DNA of 64,000 nt from Oxyruncus cristatus (Eukaryota; Chordata; Aves; Passeriformes; Cotingidae): the NCBI GenBank assembly GCA_013399855.1, contig VXAY01005801.1, positions 186,001 to 250,000 on the forward strand. Reading direction: 5' to 3'. A program made the translations under genes and the position numbers. Shown piece by piece: positions 34,506-46,189 of the stretch. The notes beneath the pieces were generated by a model. It made no database searches and had not been told where the DNA came from. It saw only the letters and a program-made list of their open reading frames with translations. Within the stretch, counting starts at the first letter, position 1; every line of letters starts with the position of its first letter.

Positions 34506-36035
34506 GTGCTCACAGGGCTGGACGTGCTCCAGGCTGGAGCTGAGCTGTGAGAGGGGGACACACCAGGCTGGGTTTAATCCCTTCCTTGAGGGCTCTGTGT
34601 GTGACTGTGCCCCAGGGGACAGAGTTCCTGCAGCCCTTCCCTGTGGGTGGCATTTGTCCTTCTGGACGGGGGACACGGGGGTTTGTTATCCTGGAGCCTG
34701 GCCAGGGTGCTGTGGGACAGTCCCCAGCACATCTGTCGTGGTGTTGCAATGCTCTGTCCAGCTCCCATCAGTGACCCAGAATTACGGAACGTGCTGGGAA
34801 AGGGCAGTGGGAAGCACCCAGAACAGAGTGGGGACTGTGCTTGGCCAGAGTTTTGTAATTTTGTAATTTTAAAGTATTGATCAGTGATGTGTTTTCTGGT
34901 ATTAAATGGGCTCTATCAGATCCCACAGCAGCTGTTTGAACTCTAACATACCAGGTAATTTCAAGTAGGACCCTCTAAACCTGCTCTGGAGTTTGCTAGC
35001 CCTGCAAGAAGCAGCTCATTGAGTTCATGATTTTCCTTTTTCTACCTTTCCCCACTCCCTCTCAAAAAAATTGCGACAAACCCCTTTAATTTCTTTCCTG
35101 CCACCCTAAAACATGAGATTTCCCAACTTTGTCAAAGGGCTTGTGTGGGGAAAAACCTGCACCTGCTCTCCCGGGGGGTTTTGTCCCAGGGTGGGAGTGC
35201 TGTTCTAACATCCAGGAGAGAAGGCAGGTGGGATAATGGAGCACAGAGGCAAGAGAAAAGTCCCTTTAAGCCAGATTTTAAATCACTTTCAACTTCTGGG
35301 AGACTTTCTGGCTCCTTTTCTCAAACTGGAGCAGCTGAGTAGCAAGTGGGTTCACAGGGTGGTCTGTGGAGGGTCTGCAGTGTCCGTGTCCCACAGAGCC
35401 TTCAGCATTCCCCCCGGGATGCCGTTTGCAGCATATTCAGGGCAGTTGAAGGCTTTGCCAGGTTTCCACAATGGGATTTGTAGTTCCCTGTATTGCCACT
35501 GCTCTGAACTGGGCTGGGGTTTCTTGGTGTGACCCACAGCATTGCTGCATCCTGCCAGAGAGCTGTGTCCTTGGCTTCTCCCAGCATTATCCTCTCTGTC
35601 CCCCTCTTCCAAGGAAAGGTAGCAAATGGACTGACAGCAGGGAAGCTCCAGGGGCGGATGTTGTGTGTGGCAGGAGCAGTTACCAGCTCAGAATTTGGAA
35701 AGTCTTGTAGAGGACACAGGATCACCAGGGCACTGTGAGCTGTGTTTGTGTGTGGAGTGTGCACTGGTGTCCTACTGCTCTGTTTTTGAAAGAACACCAC
35801 TTTGGGTTACTTTGAGGGAAATTATTTAGCTTTTCTTCCTTTAGTGGCTTTTCTCCCTGCTTTACTTTTGATTCGGGGTGGGGGGGATATATCCTGAAGC
35901 TTTTAAAGAAGCAAAGGGAGGTTGTTAGACCTGCAGAACACAGTGTATAAACCAGACTTTGTGGGTTGCCCCTTGCTTGTTGATTTATTAATTTTCACTG
36001 GCTTGGACTGTGGTTTTCCCCCCCTTGTGTTGCAG

Positions 36036-36168
36036 GAGCTCCATCACCACTGTTTACATCGAGGTCCTGCCACCCAACAACCAGAGCCCTCCCCGCTTTC
36101 CCCAGCTGATGTACAGCCTGGAAGTGAGCGAGGCCATGAGGATTGGAGCTGTTTTGTTAAACCTGCAG
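36036..36168 (+). CDS. PCDH15: PCDH15 exon: end of EC5, EC5-EC6 linker, start of EC6
   Basis: This exon has 133 bases. The first G completes the split codon from the previous exon, and 44 full codons follow. The acceptor is TTGCAG and the donor GTACAG. The product reads [19 protein letters not shown] and continues [18 protein letters not shown] to LLNLQ. The linker PPNNQ at 36070-36084 replaces the canonical DxNDN, so both aspartates that bind calcium are absent. This is the best-conserved exon against the remembered mammalian sequence, linker included, so the atypical linker is selected and not decayed. It should make this junction more flexible than its neighbours. A pyrimidine minisatellite begins nine bases after the donor. 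Confidence 0.96.
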
Positions 36169-36176
36169 GTACAGAT

Positions 36177-36246
36177 GCTTCCCTCTGCTTCCCTCTGCTT
36201 CCCTGTGCTTGCCTCTGCCTCCCTGTGCTTCCCTCTTGCTTCCCTG
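36177..36246 (+). repeat. 10-bp pyrimidine-rich minisatellite next to exon donor
   Basis: About seven diverged units of GCTTCCCTCT, starting nine bases inside the intron. Confidence 0.87.
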
Positions 36247-36460
36247 GAGGTGCTGAAGCCTTCACCACCTTCCTTCAGTTTATGCTCTTGCCATGCAGAA
36301 GCCAGGAGGAAAAGGGGCAGTTTATAGGGATTGAAAATTATTTCGTTCTAATCAGTAGCTGCTTTTACACGTGCTGTATAGGAAAAGGGCTTATCTGGCT
36401 ATTTCTGTAACTTTTTTTTTTATTTCAATGTGGAAAAAGGTGCTAGAGGCTGCATTAGGG

Positions 36461-36635
36461 ACTGCCCAGAGAAGCTGTGGCTGCCCCATCCCTGGAAGTG
36501 TCCAAGGCCAGGTTGGACAGGGCTTGGAGCAACCTGGCATAATAAAAGGTGCCCTTGCCCATGGCAGGAGGTTGGAATAAGATGGTGTTTAAGGTTCGTT
36601 CCAACCCAAACCATTCTGGGATTCTATGATTCTTA
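36461..36635 (+). mobile_element. CR1 LINE 3' end
   Basis: Sense CR1: GCCCAGAGAAGCTGTGGCTG, GGACAGGGCTTGGAGCAACC, GCCCATGGCAGGAGGTTGG, ending ATTCTATGATTC. Confidence 0.91.
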
Positions 36636-38344
36636 TGATAATTATATTGGAAAAAAAATCCCATGAGTGGCTGAAATCTTGAAAGGCCTGCGATTTTTTT
36701 ATGTTCAAATCTCTCTTTATATATGATTGCCAGCAAATCAGAAGAGCTTCTGTACCTAATTCATGTTGAATGTCAGCAAGACTTTTGGCAATTCGCCTTC
36801 CTTAGCCTGTCATTTTTGAAAAATGCCTGAAGATATTTCTTCCCCTTGGTGTGTTTGACACGGTGCTGTAACAGGCTGGCAGAAAGCAGCCATCCCAGTA
36901 CTCCCAGACCCCGGGTCAGGGCTGGCCTCCTGCACTGGGACCAGGCTGACCTCATGTGCCAGCTCCTCCAGACACAAAGCCTTATTTCCATGTGCCCCCT
37001 CAGCTCGCCATGGTCTCCTTCTCCATCAGCACTGGCACCTTCCTCTACCTGAATTCCCCCTCCATCCACATCTGTTCTAAATCTGGCACTGTCAGTTCTG
37101 TGCTCAGTGGGGCCTCCAGCACCGAACCCCCCTTGTCTACAACACGAGGAACCAGGAGCTCAAGGCTGGCCTTGAGGAAAACGGTCACTGGACGATTTTC
37201 AGAACCAATAAAGTGCCTGTTTACTTCTCCACAGCATAGAGTGCAACTCCTAACAGGCCCAGCCCATCTTCTGAAGTGGTTACGTGGGGAGGGGGGTTCC
37301 ATTTTTATTTTGTGATTGTGTTGTGCACAAAGAAATTTGATTATTCATCCCATTTCTGATTCACTGTTTATATATTAAATTTGACCCACACGCTGTATAA
37401 ACGAGGGATCACCTTCTCTCTGCATTCTGGCAAATCAAAGGATCCTGCAGTTACTTGTTTTGCCAGAAGTCCTTCCTCTGTGCCTGTGTGCTGGCTCCTC
37501 GTGGACTCGGGGCACACACACAATACATGACCCTCAAGCAGTGGGATCAGGGATGGCCTCATGCTACAGCTCCTTGTGCATCACCTCCCTGTGCCCCAGG
37601 ACCAGGCCAGCTCCAGGAGCAGGGAGCTGCCTCCTGCATCCCCATCCTCAGGCAGCAGAACCAGACCTTCCCTTCTTGGGTTAATGGTTAATAGATCAGC
37701 TTTCTCCTCACTTACTGTTCCCTGAGCCTTTGCTGTGTTGTGCTCTGCCCACACATCTCCAAACCAGCCACGTTGCAAAATAGGGAGATACATGACAGCT
37801 CTTTAGATCTTTTTTTGGGGGGGAATCAGGAACTTAATACTACGCTCAGTAGTAGTGAAATAAAGGAGCTCTAATTGAGTCGCTGATGCAGGTGAATGGG
37901 TGAGCTACTGGTTAAATGGTTTGCTGATGAAAGATTTGGATTATTATGGATGGTTAGGCTGATTTAGTCACCTGTGCTGAGGGAGGGTGACTCATCTAGC
38001 TCAGTGCTGCAAATTAACTTCTGGCACGTCTGTGGTGCCTGCAGGGAGTGCAGAATGGAAGGGCCATGCTGTTCAGGAGCCTTCTCCTCCCTGGTGGGGA
38101 GATTCTTGCTTTTGGAAACCTCACAAAGGAACAGGAGCCAGGAGCACGCTGAGAAACAGAAACATTTGTGTTTACTTGACAAGTGCTGGAATATGTGGCT
38201 GAGGGCCTGAGGGATCTTTGGAGGCAGAAAAACTATTGGCAGCTTTTAGTATTTAAGGGGTTTACACAATTTAAATGTGGTTGTAAAGTGTTGGAATAAT
38301 CTGCTTCAATGTTTCACTAAATCCCAAATAGTCCATTCTGTGCT

Positions 38345-38851
38345 GGCACCACTGAGGGACCTCGAGGGCTGTGCCCAGGTCTGGGCCCTCCACAGGAGAG
38401 ACCCGGAGGGGCTGGAGCGTGTGCAGGGAAGGGAACGGAGCTGGGAAGGGGCTGGAGCAGCAGGAGGGGCTGAGGGAGCTGGGGGGGCTCAGCCTGGAGC
38501 AAAGGAGGCTCAGGGGGGACCTTCTGGCTCTGCAACTCCCTGACAGGAGGGGGGAGCCGGGGGGGGTCGGGCTCTGCTCCCAGGGAACAGGGACAGGAGG
38601 AGAGGGAACGGCCTCCAGCTGGGCCAGGGCAGGGGCAGGGGGGACATCAGGAGGAATTTCTCCCTGGAAAGGGGGGTCAGGGATTGTCAGGGCCTGCCCA
38701 GGGAGGTTTGGAGTGCCCAGCCCTGGAGGTGCCCAAGGAAGGCCTGGCCGTGGCACTCAGTGCTCTGGGCTGGGGGACAAGGGGGGCATCGGGCACAGGG
38801 GGGACTCGGTGACCTTGGAGGTCTTTTCCAACCTTAATGACTCTGATTCCA
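38345..38851 (+). mobile_element. CR1 LINE 3' part, G-rich subfamily
   Basis: Sense CR1 of a fourth, very G-rich subfamily: GGAGAGACCCGGAGGGGCTG, GGGCTCAGCCTGGAGCAAAG, GAGGTTTGGAGTGCCCAGCC, GGGGGACAAGGGGGGCATCG, ending CTTAATGACTCTGATTCC. This is the fullest sense copy of it; an antisense match is at 61490-61966. Confidence 0.92.
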
Positions 38852-39343
38852 TAATTTTACTGTGTAGATTCTGTTTCCTTTTCAAATGACCCTTGCTAAG
38901 GAATGCTGAGGAAATATGGGAGAGACAGCCTGTGCCAGGCAGGGCAGGGGGTGCAGGATGGCCATGCCAGCTCCTGTGCTCCTCGCCAGGATACTGCTGA
39001 GAGCTTTGGGGATATAGCAGTGGTGCTCTTGCCCTGTGCCAGGATCCCCAGAAATCACAGGTTACTGTGTTTGGGAAAGAGTGAAGTGCCTCAATTTGTT
39101 TTAAGAGCTCTGGAAATGCATAGAAGATGTTGAATTTTACTTATTTTTACCTCAGTGTGAATTGATCTTGTATTACCAGTCTGCTGTGCGTGGTGTGAGT
39201 TCAGCCAGACAATTGCTCTTTGTGAAAAATACTGGATGGTTAAATCCCAAAGAAGCTTGGCTTTAGCTTTTGGAGCTTAGTCCAGGAGCTTATCTTTTAT
39301 GGGGCTGGTGATCTTGGACCTGGAATGTGGGTGCATCATACAG

Positions 39344-39645
39344 GAGAGATGGAGTGGGACTTTTTCCAAGGGTGCGTAGTGATAAAACAAGTAGGAATGG
39401 CTTCCCACTGCCAGAGGGCAGGGAGAGATGGGATATTGGGAAGGAATTGTTCCCTGGGAGGGGGGGGAGGCCCTGGCCCAGGTTGCCCAGAGAAGCTGTG
39501 GCTGCCCCTGGATCCCTGGAAGTGTCCAAGGCCAGGCTGGACGGGGCTTGGAGCAACCTGGCTATTGGAAGGTGTTCCTGCCCATGGCAGGAGGTGGCAC
39601 TGGATGGGCTTTAAGGTCCTTTCCAGCTCAACCATTTGGTGATTT
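39344..39645 (+). mobile_element. CR1 LINE 3' end
   Basis: Sense CR1 closely similar to 1536-1832: both share GGACTTTTTCCAAG, then GTAGTGAT, before GGAATGGCTTCCCACTGCCA. It ends CCATTTGGTGATTTTAAG. Confidence 0.91.
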
Positions 39646-40199
39646 TAAGTTCAAGTGCCTCATTCTGCATTAAAACACCCCTCTGTGTTAAAGCACTTGT
39701 GGGGATTGTATTTCTGTCTTCATCTTTCTTCATTGCCTGCTGTGTAAAATTGGCCAAGACGTTCTAAACATTCATAAAGTGAGTATTTAAGCTTGTGAAA
39801 TCTTGTGCTGTCCTTTCCAGGCAACAGAAAGTTGCCAATTAGTTGCCTTGGTGTGGATTTTTTTGTGCAATTCTAGCAACAGCTTCAGGTATTGCCTGTG
39901 TTCCATCTTCATATGGAACATCACCAGACCTCAGATATTTATCAAGTGCGTACATTTTCACACTGATATTTCTGGTCATGATTCTTATCAATAAATCAAG
40001 TGTTTAGGTTGGTGCAGATTAAGAGATTATTCTTTTAGGACTCTCTCTTAATAATACCTTGTTAGTGTTGCCTACAGCATCAGGCTTACAAAATCTGTGA
40101 AAGAGTGAGCAAAATATTTTAAGTGTTCCCAAGCTGGCAAATCTGAAGATCTGGAAAACATCAGGGTCAATAACAATGCAACTGCAGCTGCTTCACATT

Positions 40200-40760
40200 T
40201 TCCTTTTAGACTTTAAAATACCTGTTGTAAAAACAAAATTCACTTTCTCCCTTTCCATATTCCATGCTAAGGACGGAAGGTTGTATTTCTTTCTTATGCT
40301 GTTATTTATTTTATAATGCACCCAGTTGATCGTGAGTGGTGTTTTAATTAACAACATTTGAGATTAATGCAATATTAAATGGTCTCCACAGCATTAATTT
40401 GTAAATAAACCTAAGAGTTTATTGCATGCCTGGGAGGCGTTTACGGCTTCATGTTCTGCCAGCCATTATTAATTAAAATATGCAAATGGTGTCATTTTTC
40501 TGGGAGTCTGCAAAACAAATAGGGCTGTTGCCACGGTCCAGTTCTGTGCCGAACAAGGAGGCGACATGGAATCGTTGTGTACAATTTATGGAGTCCCTGT
40601 ATTCCATTGATCTGGAGAACAGTGGGTATAGATTGCTCTCCTCCCTTGCAAGCCCTCGGTGGTTTTCTTATTTCATAGTAACCTGCTGTCCTTCGGTTTT
40701 AAAGAAAACGGGAGCTTTTAAAAACAATGAATTATCATATTCCCCCTGATTTTTACAGTC
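40200..40760. promoter_or_regulatory. repeat-free AT-rich block, candidate intronic enhancer
   Basis: This 0.5-kb stretch is free of transposons. It contains TTAATTAA at 40469-40476 and the octamer ATGCAAAT at 40480-40487 within 20 bases, plus further TTAATT cores near 40345 and 40397. Paired homeodomain and POU sites suit an inner-ear or neural gene (POU4F3 and POU3F4 act in hair-cell and otic mesenchyme development). No conservation can be seen from one genome. Confidence 0.25.
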
Positions 40761-42218
40761 TGTTGAATGGAAGGTGGATTTTCTTTGGAGATAAGGAGAA
40801 AATGAAATGAACTAGAGCCAGTCTTTTATTTTCTGTCTTTTTGAGAGTCTCCTGATTTCTTGTTGTGAATGTAGGCCCTAATCATAGCTCTGGGACACCC
40901 TGGAATTTGAAGGGAGGGCCGGATGCCCTGCAGGTAGAAGGAATACAAAGGGCCACTAAAGAGGGTGATTTAGGATCTGGGGTAGTCCTCAGAGAGGCCA
41001 ACTAGTGACATTTTCTGCCCCCAGTATTTGTAGCATTTTGTATTCTTGGTTGACAATTTTTCACTTGTCTTTCCTGAGTCAGATCCTGACTGTTCATATC
41101 TTCAGGATAAGGAGATCCAAATCCCACTCATGCCCACTGAGGTGGTGCCACCTGCCGTCACTCACTGGATTTTACAAACAGATTTCCTACTCTGTCATTG
41201 CTGGATGAAACTATTGATCAGTCCTGGAGGAACTATTTACACCTGTGCAGAGCTGAGTCAATACTAAATGCCACCCACTGCTGCCTGACCTTTATTTTTA
41301 TGAGTAGTTTTATTCCTGCTTAATCCCGCCTTCCATTTGGAGATGGTGTTATCTGAACTGGTTTGGGAAGGTGTCACAGAAAGCAGCAGGAAAAGCCTCT
41401 CCATGGCTCAGATGCTTTATTGCCCCCACAGCTTCTACCCTCTCTCTAGCCCTGTTGTGAAAGATCGGGTTCCTTCACCGTCCTTTTGTTCTTGGCAGAT
41501 TTAGCTTTGTGTTACCCATCTCCATGTTTTCATCCAGGTAACTTACAGATGATTTGGTTATTCGTGATTTTCTGGGAATTGAGCTCTCCCTGTGATTTCC
41601 TGGCTCATTCCCCCTGTGAAGGATGTACCTTTGTGTTTGCCCTTCAGCACATTTTTCCTCTGTGAGTTTTCGAAGAAAACCACTAATGGCTTTGAGATTG
41701 CTTCAGCCTGGGTTTTGTACACTAGGATGAACTTAATCAGGCTTTAATTTCAGCAGATGATTTAAAGATGCTCTATTTACGTACAACTTCTCTGCCTATT
41801 CTTTCCCGGTTCTCAGCCGAGATTTTACCCCTTTGTTGCCCCAGTTAATTCCAGCAGTGTCAGCTCTTTGACCTTCTCAACATCATCCCTTCTGCTCAGA
41901 AGGTACCACATTCCGCAGGTTTCCTCCGCAGTTTGAACATTTCTTTGTTATCCCTTGTGTTCTTTCCTGTTTCCATTAGTTTTGCCTTGACTATTTCTGA
42001 CTCTGTGCTGCTCTGGTTGTTCTTGCTCTTCCTTTGTGCTGGTCCCCTTCATCTGACTTAGCCACTATTTTCTTTGTGCTTCCTTTGGCTCCGGAAAGTT
42101 GTTTTCTCACTGAATTCCTTGTTCTGCCTGCACTCTGAACTACTTGGTGCTCTGGTCTTAATGTTGGGGTGGGTTTGGGTTGGGTTTTTATCTTATTTTT
42201 ATTGGGGTTTTATCTGAC

Positions 42219-42533
42219 CTGACAGGAGGGGGGAGCCGGGAGGGGTCGGGCTCTGCTCCCAGGGAACAAGGGACAGGAGGAGAGGGAACGGCCTCCAGCT
42301 GGGCCGGGGGAAGGTCAGGTTGGCCCTGAGGAGGAATTTCTCATGGAAAGGGTGGTGAGGCCTTGGCAGGGGCTGCCCAGGGAGGTTTGGAGTGCCCAGC
42401 CCTGGAGGTGTCCAAGGAAGGCCTGGCCGTGGCACTCAGTGCTCTGGGCTGGGGGACAAGGGGGGCATCGGGCACAGGGGGGATCCATGGCCTGGGAGGG
42501 CTTTTCCAACCTCACTGATTCTGGGATGCTGTG
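42219..42533 (+). mobile_element. CR1 LINE 3' end, G-rich subfamily
   Basis: Sense CR1: GACAGGAGGGGGGAGCCGGG, GCTGCCCAGGGAGGTTTGG, GACAAGGGGGGCATCGGGCA, ending CTCACTGATTCTGGGATGC. Confidence 0.92.
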
Positions 42534-43524
42534 AAAGGCTTATAAAAATATATATTAAAAAGGATGGTTGTTAAAAGAGAAATACAAAAATACTCTCCTC
42601 TTTTCTATGTCGCCCTGTCTTCTAGTAAAGCCTCTCTGCCCTTCTTGGAGCTGTTCACTGACCTTCTTGCAATTCTCCTTGTTGTTTTTCCTCCAAAAAT
42701 GTGCTTAATCACTTTGGGTTTTGAGTGCTAACTGGTTGTAACTGTGAGGCAGTCCAGGAGACTGTTTTGTAGACAGTCATTTCTCTAAAAAGCTCATAAC
42801 AGTCTTTCCAGCGAAAGGTTTGTGTACACTTGACAAAACAGTAACAATTCCATGGCAGATTTATGGCTGGGGTTGGGAACAGATTAGCCAAAGCTTAACA
42901 ACAAAAGTAGTTTACTCAGAGCCTGAAATGGTTTTTTTGGCACCTAGTAGGTGGAATATTATTGTTTTGGTGCTGCTAACAGCCATCCTTAAAGGTCTTG
43001 TCTGAATCTTCATCCCCCAAAAGCAAATTATCCTGGAGAGAGAGTGCTACAGTGACTACACTGCTGGCTGGAGCATCAGCCAAAGGTTAGGATTCTGGTA
43101 AACCAACAGAAAGAGGGATCTGGACAAGAAGTGGAAATGAAGAATAGGAAGAAAGGAAATAAGAAGTTCAGTCTAATCACTCTGTAGCTGTATAAAATAA
43201 ACCTAATTGAATAAGCCTGAATTTCATCCTCGTGCTGCTGTGCGTGTATATGTAGCGATAATTTGATAATTACTGATAATTCCTAATTATTAATCCTGTG
43301 TTCAGGATATTGTCATTCCTCTGTAGCATGAGAGTTCTGATGTGCTACAGCTTTATCTCAGGCAGCCCGTCTGCAATAACCAGAGTTGCCTTAGAAGCAG
43401 AGATCGGTGTCATCCCTGCAGACATTCCTGGAACCTCAGGGGTGAAGTCTCCACTTCGTGTGTGGAAGGAAAGTAAAGAAAGCTCTGTCATTGACTTAAT
43501 TCTCTCCTCTTTTTTTTCCTAAAG

Positions 43525-43604
43525 GCTTTTGATAGGGAGGGTGACCCCATAAGATACCTCATTCAGAATGGAGATCCTCAACAAGTTTTTAATCTCTCTC
43601 AAAG
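43525..43604 (+). CDS. PCDH15: PCDH15 exon: EC6, first part
   Basis: This exon has 80 bases: 26 codons, plus AG of a split codon finished by T of the next exon (Ser). The acceptor follows a long T tract and reads TAAAG; the donor is GTAAGT. The product is [18 protein letters not shown] followed by [12 protein letters not shown] occupies the place of the usual DxD motif and supplies the calcium ligands. NLS near the end is a glycosylation sequon kept in the mammalian protein as I remember it. It is the smallest exon in the window, but reading frame and junctions fit exactly between its neighbours. Confidence 0.94.
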
Positions 43605-44078
43605 GTAAGTGGAAAACCCTTGGAAAACAGACTTGTAACTTTTCAGTCAAGTGAATGTGTGGGCTGAGAGTGAAATAAAAGAGGTTTGTAATCACACATC
43701 CTCAGCTGCTCCTTCCACATAAATGAGAGCTCTGAGAGCCTTATTGTACTCTGGAGTTTTTCACAGGGGACTATTTATTTATTTTGAACATTTTAAGTAG
43801 GTAAAACTCACTGAAGTGGAAACATTCTATTTAAAAGAGTGACCAGGGATTAATTAAGAACCTTATACCTGTCAGCTCTTGACTAATGACAGGGACGATT
43901 TTTGCTTTATTTTCCTGCCTTCTTGCAGTTTGATCTGGATTAAAAAAGCCTTTTGAGCATTGTTTTAAAACTTCTTTTCCTCAAATTGAATACCAATTTC
44001 AATAGAGTGGGAAAGAGAGAGTACATAATGAAATTATGAGCACCAGATCTGTCCCACCATCCTTTCTTTATCTTACCT

Positions 44079-44137
44079 AGTATTAGCTATTGTTTACCTA
44101 TTATTAGGTATTATTTACCTACTGTTAGCTATTATTT
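44079..44137 (+). repeat. short tandem repeat, about 19-bp unit
   Basis: Three diverged units of the form TATTAGCTATTGTTTACC. Confidence 0.75.
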
Positions 44138-46189
44138 ACACTCCAAAGTATCTTTTTGCTTTGCAGAAGGAAGGGAAGGTGATGAGTTGACTTCCTGTGG
44201 TAATGATGGGACAGAAGTAACCTGGGGCTAATTTGTTCACGGTGTATAATTGCAAAAAATTGTTCTAATTCGGGGTGAGGCAGACTGCTAACCTAAATAC
44301 ACAAACCTACTGAAACAGGTTTTTATGTTCTGGGGAAGCTCCAGGTGATAAATCTCCCATAAAGAGAGAATCAAATCATTTAGGAAAGAATGTAACAACC
44401 CCTTGAAGATCCCAGGAGATGGTGCTCTCCTCCACCAAGAGTGATGGATGATCCCTCTAATAGTAAAGACTTGTCAGGTGAGGGAAGGGACACCTTGGAG
44501 AGGGGAGACTTTCCTTCCCTGAGGTGGCCAGATTGGGCTGCTGGTGTTATCCATGGCTTAGGACATGAGTTTTTGGTGCAGATCAGGGAAGGTATGCTGT
44601 GCTCATCAGCTCAGAGGGACTGCTGCGAGTTGTAGCTCCAGCACAGCATGGATTTGTAGGGATTCCTGCACAAGGGACTCTGGCAACCCTCTCCTTAACA
44701 CAGGGAAACTCAGTCTGACCTCCTCTGTGACCTTTAGAAGGTGAATAATCTAGCCTGGCTCCATGAGAGGCGCTCCAGTGGGGCGTCACACTGGTAGGAA
44801 AGCAGCATTTGTTGACTTCGAAGGTGAATCGTCTGACCTGGGTGCCGGAGAGATGTTCCAAAGGCGTTTCTCAGTGGGTAGTTGTTTCATGGAGTTTGTG
44901 CTGTTCACGTCACACCATAAAATTCCTGGTAGTTCTCCATACCAGAGAGACTGAAAAAACATGTGGGAATTGAGGACAGCTTCTGGCACGGAGGTACTGT
45001 GGAAATGGGATCCTTGGCAGCTCCTGTGTTGTCCGACTTCGGATGGGGCAGTGTGGAGATACGCGGAAGCCAGGCTGTTAAAGGTGGCATGTGAATGAAT
45101 TCCCAGCTGGAAGTCCTCCTCCATCCCTCCATCCCTGTCCTGCAGGACCCTTCCTGGGCAGGCCGACATCCCCACCCTCACAGCCCCCACCTGTGTCTGA
45201 GACCCCGCATTGTGCTTTGGGGCTCGGAACTGTTGCCTCCTGATAAAAAGGGGGAGTTTTCCCCATCCTGTTCCTCGCAAATGGCCTGTGTGAAGTTTCC
45301 CACAGCCTCTTTACACGTTTGGTTTCCTGGCTGCTGGAATGTCTGGAGAGGAGATGAAAGGAGGATTAATATTAAACAAAGCGTAGCGTCAATGTGAGTG
45401 GCATATTAAAGCTACAGGAGTTTCTCTCAATTTTAGCTACTTCAGGCAGAGACCATGAACGCGATTCTTTCTCTGCCTTTTTCTCCTCTGGATGATTTCG
45501 TTGCCTCCTGGAGCGTGGCAGCTCATCCCTGTGTAATTCCACCATGAGCACTGAGTGCTGCCACTCTTACATCTACTACTGCATCTGTTTTCTCCTCAGT
45601 CTGAGGGTTGTGAGGTGGTTTTGTTCCTCCTTTGGCATTCCAACCTGAGCACCCTCTGTAGTAATTCCTGACCTCCTCGTGTTCCCCAGGGAAAGATATT
45701 TCGTATTTAGCCTGTCTTATGAATGATGTTCATCTGTGGGAACAGAGAGACAAGGGAGTGAAATTTTTCAAGCAGTAGGAAGGAGAAGATAAAAAAGGTG
45801 ATAGGATAGTGCAGAAATATTGGAGAAATGTAAATGGATTTATGCAGCTCGAGGTCAGTGTTAGTAAAGCAGGATTTGGTGTCAATATTTTATTCTTAGC
45901 TCCATTTTGTTTTGGTTTGGTTTTTTTAATTAATAATTTACCACTTAAGTGTTTTACATTTTATTTACTGTTCCTTCCCCAGGAAAAAAAAAAAAATCGT
46001 ATTTTATTCTAGTGTCTTGAACAAATGCTGAAAAATATGTATTCAATCTATTATGATAACTAATTGATTTGCCTTCTCATGGGCTGTGTCTGCAAGCTAA
46101 GAATTTACCCTTAATCTAATTGGAGTCTTAATAGTCTAATCAAATTATGGTTAGTCCAATTATGACATTAATGCAAGGAGCTAAAATTA

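Larger units (their letters stand above)
32216..36035 (+). other. PCDH15: PCDH15 intron (3.82 kb)
   Basis: Phase-2 intron from GTAACG to TTGCAG. It holds CR1 pieces at 32760-32843, 33119-33314 and 34110-34206, an LTR/ERV-like fragment at about 33940-34450 and a CT-rich run at 34458-34505. From 34550 to 36035 no recognisable repeat or gene is present. Open frames there on both strands have no family resemblance. Confidence 0.9.
36169..43524 (+). other. PCDH15: PCDH15 intron (7.36 kb)
   Basis: Phase-0 intron from GTACAG to TAAAG with a long pyrimidine tract before the acceptor. It holds the minisatellite at 36177-36246 and CR1 copies at 36461-36635, 38345-38851, 39344-39645 and 42219-42533. 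It also has the unique AT-rich block at 40200-40760. From 36640 to 38340 and from 40761 to 42218 nothing recognisable is seen. Confidence 0.9.

Noticed and set aside
35922..36410. 162-codon open frame overlapping an exon
   Set aside because: It reads the PCDH15 exon at 36036-36168 in a wrong frame and continues through the intronic pyrimidine repeat.
36956..37315. 119-codon open frame, + strand
   Set aside because: It has no recognisable domain, lacks splice context and is overlapped by an antisense open frame of similar quality.
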